A stretch of 64,000 bases of DNA, taken from Anaerobacillus isosaccharinicus (GTDB lineage Bacteria > Bacillota > Bacilli > Bacillales > Anaerobacillaceae). Location of the stretch: NCBI RefSeq assembly GCF_001866075.3, contig NZ_CP063356.1:1106164-1170163 (forward strand). Reading direction: 5' to 3'. Under the pieces are notes generated by a model, which saw nothing but the letters and a program-made list of their open reading frames with translations, was not told where the DNA came from and searched no databases. Both the position numbers and the translations under genes were made by a program. Positions 60,185 through 64,000 of this stretch are shown here, piece by piece. Within the stretch, counting starts at the first letter, position 1. Every line of letters begins with the position of its first letter.

Positions 60185-60382
60185 CTAGATGAAATTTCTA
60201 AGATCGTTTTTAAACACTTCAACTACTTTTTCTAATGCTACCTTTTTCTCCAATAAATCGTGTATTTCAGCTCTTAATTGATCAACCATAGTCTCCATTT
60301 CGCCGATCCCATCTTCAAGCTGGTTCTTATAATCTTCTAAGTTATTAATCATCTTCGATGTTACTTTCCCCTTATAATTCAT
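60185..60382 (-). CDS. Small coiled-coil protein of the transposon
   Basis: The 65-residue protein starts at an ATG that overlaps the end of the ExeA-like gene by 11 bases. Residues 12-60 form one amphipathic helix (EDYKNQLEDGIGEMETMVDQ, LRAEIHDLLEKKVALEKVV). It is the last gene of the transposon operon and probably an accessory factor. No family is recognised. Confidence 0.65.
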   Translation of the reverse strand: MNYKGKVTSKMINNLEDYKNQLEDGIGEMETMVDQLRAEIHDLLEKKVALEKVVEVFKNDLRNFI

Positions 60383-61163
60383 TGATTACACGGTGAATGT
60401 GGGATTCTCCTACAACTTTATTTCCTTGAAGAAATGCATCTAAAAGACTTTGACTACATAGAGTATTAATTTTTCTCGGAATCCCCTGGCTAAAGTTATG
60501 AATTGCCTGAATGGCTTCTTCTGAAAAAATCTCATATGGTGTTTCAACTACTATCAATTGATGTTTAATGTAAGCTTTTGTTTCTTGCTCAGTTAGCCCT
60601 GTTACTTGGTATCGCATTTGTATCCTTTGATCGATAGCTTCTAGGTGCTTCACTTTTAATTGATTTCGTAGACTAGGTTGCCCAACGACAATAAGGGTAA
60701 GAGGAGACATAGAATCTTCTTTAAAGTTAAGTATGAAGCGTAACTCTTGCAACATCGGCTCCGAGAAATGGTGTGCTTCATCAATAACAATAACTGGTGT
60801 TTTTCTCTCATTCTCATAAATATCTAACATTAAAGATTGGTACTGTCGTTTCGCTTCGGTTGATCGAAATGCAGGGTGAATTCCAAAGTTTTGTAAAACT
60901 TCTCGATAAAATAGTTTAGGAGTTAGTTCAGAGTCACATAAATATAAATAACGGTATTTTGTACGATCTAGTTTTTGTACTAATGATCTTACAGCCGTTG
61001 ATTTTCCCATACCAGCCTCACCAGTTAATAAGCAAAACTGTCGATTTTCAGCAGCGTACTCTAATCGAGCTGTTGCTTCATTGTAGCTAGATGAGCTATA
61101 TAGTTGTTCAATTAAAATCTCACGAGTAAATGGAACACCTTTCATTTCGAAGAAATCTAACAT
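60372..61163 (-). CDS. ExeA/TniB-like AAA ATPase of the transposon
   Basis: The 263-residue protein has a Walker A GEAGMGKSTAV (about 49-58), Walker B VIVIDEAHHF (about 133), a sensor-like LTLIVVGQPSL and the ExeA-type end GIPRKINTLCSQSLLDA. ATPases of this kind act with DDE transposases as target-choice or strand-transfer helpers (MuB, TniB, IstB). Its ATG overlaps the end of the transposase gene by seven bases (ATGTTAG). Confidence 0.85.
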   Translation of the reverse strand: MLDFFEMKGVPFTREILIEQLYSSSSYNEATARLEYAAENRQFCLLTGEAGMGKSTAVRSLVQKLDRTKYRYLYLCDSELTPKLFYREVLQNFGIHPAFRSTEAKRQYQSLMLDIYENERKTPVIVIDEAHHFSEPMLQELRFILNFKEDSMSPLTLIVVGQPSLRNQLKVKHLEAIDQRIQMRYQVTGLTEQETKAYIKHQLIVVETPYEIFSEEAIQAIHNFSQGIPRKINTLCSQSLLDAFLQGNKVVGESHIHRVINEL

Positions 61164-61882
61164 TCGCTACGCCCCCTTGATTTTTCTTTCCATTGGACAA
61201 AACTTGTGGTTCCTAGTTGTTTTCGCTTTTCCTCATCCTGCTGTTTTTTCAACCGATCTAAATAATCCGATACAGCCGTTGGTGAGGACTTTTCATCATA
61301 TGGTTCATGAAGTTTTGAATGACTTTGATTTCGCAGTTCAGCTGGTTTTGCATCTGGGTAGCGCAAGTCATCTTTCCAAACCTGTACATAGGATAAATCA
61401 AATGGGTTATAACGAACGATAATTTTTTTACCCCGTAAAGACGAATCTACATCGTAAAGATTTCCCTCTAATTCAATCACCGCTGTTTTTCTAACTGAAC
61501 GGTCTTCTTCCCATAAAAAGATTTCTTTTAACTCTTCAGGAGAAAGAAACCGTTGTTCCTCTTGTTTCGCTTCATATCGCTTTTTTGGTGTTTGTCCAGT
61601 CCCGCGGTGAACCCGATGATCGTAGGCATCCAACCATGATCGCAAGTACTCATTTAACGATTTTAATGTCGTCAACTTGCCTTGATTAATGAGAAGATTT
61701 GCTTCACCGGTAAAGCTTGAATCAACATATTGGAAAAACTTTTCAACCTTGCCTTTTGATTCTGGCGAGTACGGGCTTGCATGGATTAACTTCGTCCCCA
61801 TACGCGCGCAAATCACTTTAAACTGTTTTGCGCTATAAACAGAGCCATTATCCGCATTATGACGAATTCGTCATAATGCGGA
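61157..61882 (-). pseudogene. 5'-truncated DDE transposase (Mu/IS481-like)
   Basis: Only the C-terminal part remains. The readable frame begins ADNGSVYSAKQF, holding the second catalytic Asp (codon at 61850-61852), and continues ICARMGTKLIHASPYSPESK with GKVEKFFQ, holding the catalytic Glu, then the Mu-transposase-type C-terminal barrel (TAVIELEGNLYDVDSSLRGK). From the ATG at 61816 a 219-codon frame remains. The 5' half, including HTH and first Asp, is replaced by the recombinase element at a palindrome. Confidence 0.8.
61851..61882. repeat. 32-bp perfect palindrome at the element junction
   Basis: TCCGCATTATGACGAA (61851-61866) is followed directly by its exact complement (61867-61882), centred on GAATTC. 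It lies exactly where the transposase gene is cut off. Confidence 0.9.
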
Positions 61883-61898
61883 CTATACCGAAAAAAAT

Positions 61899-61963
61899 AC
61901 TATGCCGAATAAACTTATAAATCCTTCATAAATAAACAGTTTACGAAGGATTTTCGGCATAGT
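61899..61963 (-). terminator. Hairpin after the recombinase genes
   Basis: ACTATGCCGAA (61899-61909) pairs with TTCGGCATAGT (61953-61963), with an inner ATCCTTC/GAAGGAT (61921-61927, 61945-61951). On the minus strand it is followed by ATTTTTTTCGG, so it can terminate the recombinase transcript or be part of the element end. Confidence 0.65.
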
Positions 61964-61972
61964 GTTTAGCTT

Positions 61973-63016
61973 TTAGTCCAGACTATAAATCAGTTTTCTT
62001 ATATCCTTGGTTTTCCAAAGCGGGGATTCTTCCACTGCCTCAGGGCTTGTTTTCTTTATGGCTTCATGAATCATATCCAACGTTGCAAAAGCATAGAAGT
62101 TTGATGTTGTTGAAAGACTTTCATGACCAAGCATTTCCATGATGACTGTGAGGGGCATACCTTTTCGGTATAACGTCATAGCTCTTGTTTTCCTGATTAA
62201 GTGGCAGTGAACATGCCGTGGGATTTCAGGACAAATCATTCTTGCCTGGTTTGCATATTGACCTAAAAGGAGATTTATCGTATCCGTAGACAAGGCATGA
62301 GGCTTCCCATCCCTCATCGAATAGAACAATGGAGCCCCGCCATCTGTGTTTGGATGCGGATGGAATTCCTGAAGATAACGCTTGATGTGAGCAACAGTTT
62401 TCTCCATCAGGGGCACATTACGACTTTTGTTGCCTTTACCGGTTAGCGTAACGAAAGGTGTTTTGACGTTGATAATGTGCAGATCCCGAAGGGTAATATC
62501 TACAAGTTCCTGCGCTCTGGCAGCCGTATCATACAACATAATGAACATCATGCGATTGCGTCTTCCCTTTTGTGTATCTGTTTTAGGCGTTTTTAATAAT
62601 GCTTCAATAGCTTCATTTGTCATATATAATATGGACTTTTTGTGTTCCTTCATTCCGCGAACGCTACGAACATCGTTGTATATTGCAACAAGCGTAATAT
62701 CCTCGTCTGCGCAATACTCCATGAACGATTTTAGTGCAGTCAATCGAAGGTTGCATGTTTTGGCTGCTAGATTTTGCACTTCATTCATCCAGACAAAATA
62801 ATCTTTAATGTGTTTCCTATTTAGAAAGTCAAACGTAATGTCCTGTCGTTCAATCCCTTTTTGGATTTCCAAGTAATCAATAAAGTAACTCATGGACTTC
62901 TTATACGAATTTATTGTGTTTTGGCTAAGGTTTCTTACCTTGGGCAGGTATACATGAAGGAAGCTACGAGCATAATGCCAAAATTCGGGCTCAATCTGCT
63001 TTCTACTCTTCATCAT
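61973..63016 (-). CDS. Tyrosine recombinase, last gene of the set
   Basis: The start is the ATG at 63016 behind GGAGGTGG, overlapping the end of the preceding recombinase by 14 bases. The 347-residue protein has a SAM-like core-binding domain (about 1-120) and a catalytic domain with the first Arg in YDTAARAQELVDI, a Lys in LTGKGNKSRNVP, H-L-I-R in HVHCHLIRKTRA, and the GHESLSTTSNFYA box with His and the nucleophile Tyr. All catalytic residues appear present. XerD-like; it cuts and rejoins DNA. Confidence 0.88.
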   Translation of the reverse strand: MMKSRKQIEPEFWHYARSFLHVYLPKVRNLSQNTINSYKKSMSYFIDYLEIQKGIERQDITFDFLNRKHIKDYFVWMNEVQNLAAKTCNLRLTALKSFMEYCADEDITLVAIYNDVRSVRGMKEHKKSILYMTNEAIEALLKTPKTDTQKGRRNRMMFIMLYDTAARAQELVDITLRDLHIINVKTPFVTLTGKGNKSRNVPLMEKTVAHIKRYLQEFHPHPNTDGGAPLFYSMRDGKPHALSTDTINLLLGQYANQARMICPEIPRHVHCHLIRKTRAMTLYRKGMPLTVIMEMLGHESLSTTSNFYAFATLDMIHEAIKKTSPEAVEESPLWKTKDIRKLIYSLD

Positions 63017-63974
63017 AATCCACCTCCGGAAGCAACCCTTCAAGTATTTTAGTTTTTTCGGAGAAAGTAGAAAAAAACTCAGGCACAAGATGAAGATAGT
63101 AGTAGGTGCTTTCCAAACAGGCATGTCCCATGTAACGCACCAAATATGGAAGCATGGAATTCACATCGGATTCTTCCTTAAGCCATTGATTGAGTTTGTC
63201 GAAGGCAAAATGATGGCGAAAATCATATGCTCTTGCCTTCGAGCCTGACTCATGCCCCAAACCAGCCGCCTTCCATATCTTATTGAAATTCGATCCAATA
63301 GACGTACTCTGGTAACAACTATGGGATTTTACCGGAAAGAAATACGTTCGATCTGGAAATATATTATCTATGACAGCATCGTATTTCAAATATAGTTGTT
63401 TAAGGTCTTCCGGAAGAAACAACCTTCGGTCTTTAGGGCCTTTTGAATGGATTACATCGATATAGCCAGTATGAAGGTTAACGTTTTTTCGCAGAAGCAA
63501 CCGCGCTTCACTTGTTCTCAATCCACAACAATAAAGCAATCTAAAGTACATGGGTAGGACAAGATGGCGGACAGGATTTTCCTTGCGAGGGCCTAGTGTG
63601 TCGCAAGCATCGAAAAATCGGATAATTTCTTCATCTGTGAAAAAATGTGGTATCGTTCGGATTTGCTTTCGACAGATTTTGTTGGTGACAACATATGCAT
63701 CTGAGTATCCAGAATGTTGCAGGTATTTGCCAAACTCACGAATAGGTGCCACACGTACTCGTTGGGTGTTTGGGCATTCGTTATCCCGTAAGATAACCCA
63801 ACCTTTAACAATCTCGTTCAATAAAACCTCTTCGGATTCGCGTTTTGCACAATAGCGATCAAACTCGTGGAGATAGTATTCGCTTGTTTTATACTTCCAG
63901 CCTAGTGAGTGTTTAAACGCTACAAAAGACTCCATGAAAGAAGCTAGTTTACTAACATATGCCTTCTCCATCAT
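63003..63974 (-). CDS. Tyrosine recombinase, middle gene of the set
   Basis: The 323-residue protein has a core-binding domain (about 1-105: FMESFVAFKHSLGWKYKTSE) and a catalytic domain with Arg in CCGLRTSEARLL, a Lys in IHSKGPKDRRLFLP, RHH in YDFRHHFAFDKL, and YMGHACLESTYYYLHL with His and Tyr. The His of the usual HxLR is replaced by Tyr (AYDFRHHF). Its ATG overlaps the TGA of the gene upstream (ATGA), so translation is coupled. Confidence 0.88.
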   Translation of the reverse strand: MMEKAYVSKLASFMESFVAFKHSLGWKYKTSEYYLHEFDRYCAKRESEEVLLNEIVKGWVILRDNECPNTQRVRVAPIREFGKYLQHSGYSDAYVVTNKICRKQIRTIPHFFTDEEIIRFFDACDTLGPRKENPVRHLVLPMYFRLLYCCGLRTSEARLLLRKNVNLHTGYIDVIHSKGPKDRRLFLPEDLKQLYLKYDAVIDNIFPDRTYFFPVKSHSCYQSTSIGSNFNKIWKAAGLGHESGSKARAYDFRHHFAFDKLNQWLKEESDVNSMLPYLVRYMGHACLESTYYYLHLVPEFFSTFSEKTKILEGLLPEVDYDEE

Positions 63975-64000
63975 TTGAGCCCCTTCACTTTCATAGGAAT
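63971..64000 (-). CDS. C-terminal end of an upstream gene, probably the first recombinase (partial)
   Basis: A frame entering from the window edge reads PMKVKGLK and stops at a TGA (63971-63973) that overlaps the ATG of the next gene as ATGA. The four-base overlap in a recombinase set suggests a third recombinase, but nine codons prove nothing by themselves. Confidence 0.4.
   Translation of the reverse strand: MPMKVKGLK

Larger units (their letters stand above)
60131..61882 (-). mobile_element. Remnant of a transposon (Mu/IS481-like transposase, ExeA ATPase, coiled-coil protein)
   Basis: Three overlapping minus-strand genes form one unit. The left end is taken as TGCCACTGGC at 60131. The other end is lost because the transposase is cut at 61866-61882 by the neighbouring recombinase element. 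Confidence 0.65.
61883..64000 (-). mobile_element. Tyrosine-recombinase element, probably a recombinase-in-trio (RIT) type, left part
   Basis: Two complete recombinase genes and the end of a third are stacked on the minus strand with start-stop overlaps, the arrangement of RIT elements. The left end is within or next to the palindrome at 61851-61882. The right end is outside the window. Confidence 0.6.

Overview
The window looks like chromosomal DNA of a low-GC, spore-former-type member of the Bacillaceae. Evidence is the AT-rich sequence, strong AGGAGG-type ribosome binding sites, the sigma factor/DUF1659/DUF2922/YvrJ module, the LplABC-like transporter and many S-layer-homology (SLH) proteins. 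Genus is not determined; an alkaliphile or Anaerobacillus-like relative is a guess.

Layout. 1-2.4 kb: end of a membrane protein, an O-antigen-ligase-like polymerase and a three-SLH protein. 2.5-7.2 kb: two near-identical 1,889-bp insertion sequences, each ending about 20 bp upstream of one of two paralogous 46-codon genes, with a small zinc-ribbon gene between. 7.2-10.9 kb: a TPP enzyme, a GAF-PAS histidine kinase and a carboxymuconolactone-decarboxylase-like protein in one operon. 11-13.9 kb: a broken winged-helix gene, four 22-bp spaced operator-like repeats and the sigma factor/DUF1659/DUF2922/YvrJ cluster. 14-20.8 kb: a doxX relic and an intact doxX, a peptidase-like lipoprotein, a DUF5667 protein and an SLH 5'-nucleotidase. 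21-22.3 kb: an ISL3 transposase.

22.5-40.9 kb: sixteen minus-strand genes for amino-sugar glycan use. They encode NagA, NagB, a ROK kinase, a double GNAT, a GH3 hexosaminidase, DUF4127, two GHL10-like proteins, an LplABC-like ABC importer, an FAD oxidoreductase, a MurR/RpiR regulator, a CE7 esterase, NanE and DUF624. A divergent SGNH hydrolase follows. NanE together with NagA/NagB, with no sialate lyase in view, suggests a ManNAc/GlcNAc polymer. The number of SLH proteins nearby makes the cell's own SLH-binding wall polysaccharide a candidate substrate (inference).

42-59 kb: an IS3-family element sitting in a 20-bp repeat array, a NERD protein, a second DUF5667 gene behind a c-di-GMP-I riboswitch, an acyltransferase, a 964-aa SLH surface protein, an SLH protein with a Met-rich domain, a BMP lipoprotein/chemoreceptor pair, a second peptidase-like stalk protein and an SLH-ankyrin protein. 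59.5-64 kb: a transposase/ExeA-ATPase transposon remnant cut at a 32-bp perfect palindrome by a tyrosine-recombinase element that runs off the window.

The main themes are cell-envelope proteins (five SLH proteins, two DUF5667, two stalk-domain proteins), amino-sugar scavenging, and dense small intergenic repeats of at least five families. Most ends and starts were chosen by reading ribosome binding sites; all family names are recognition by eye without database search.
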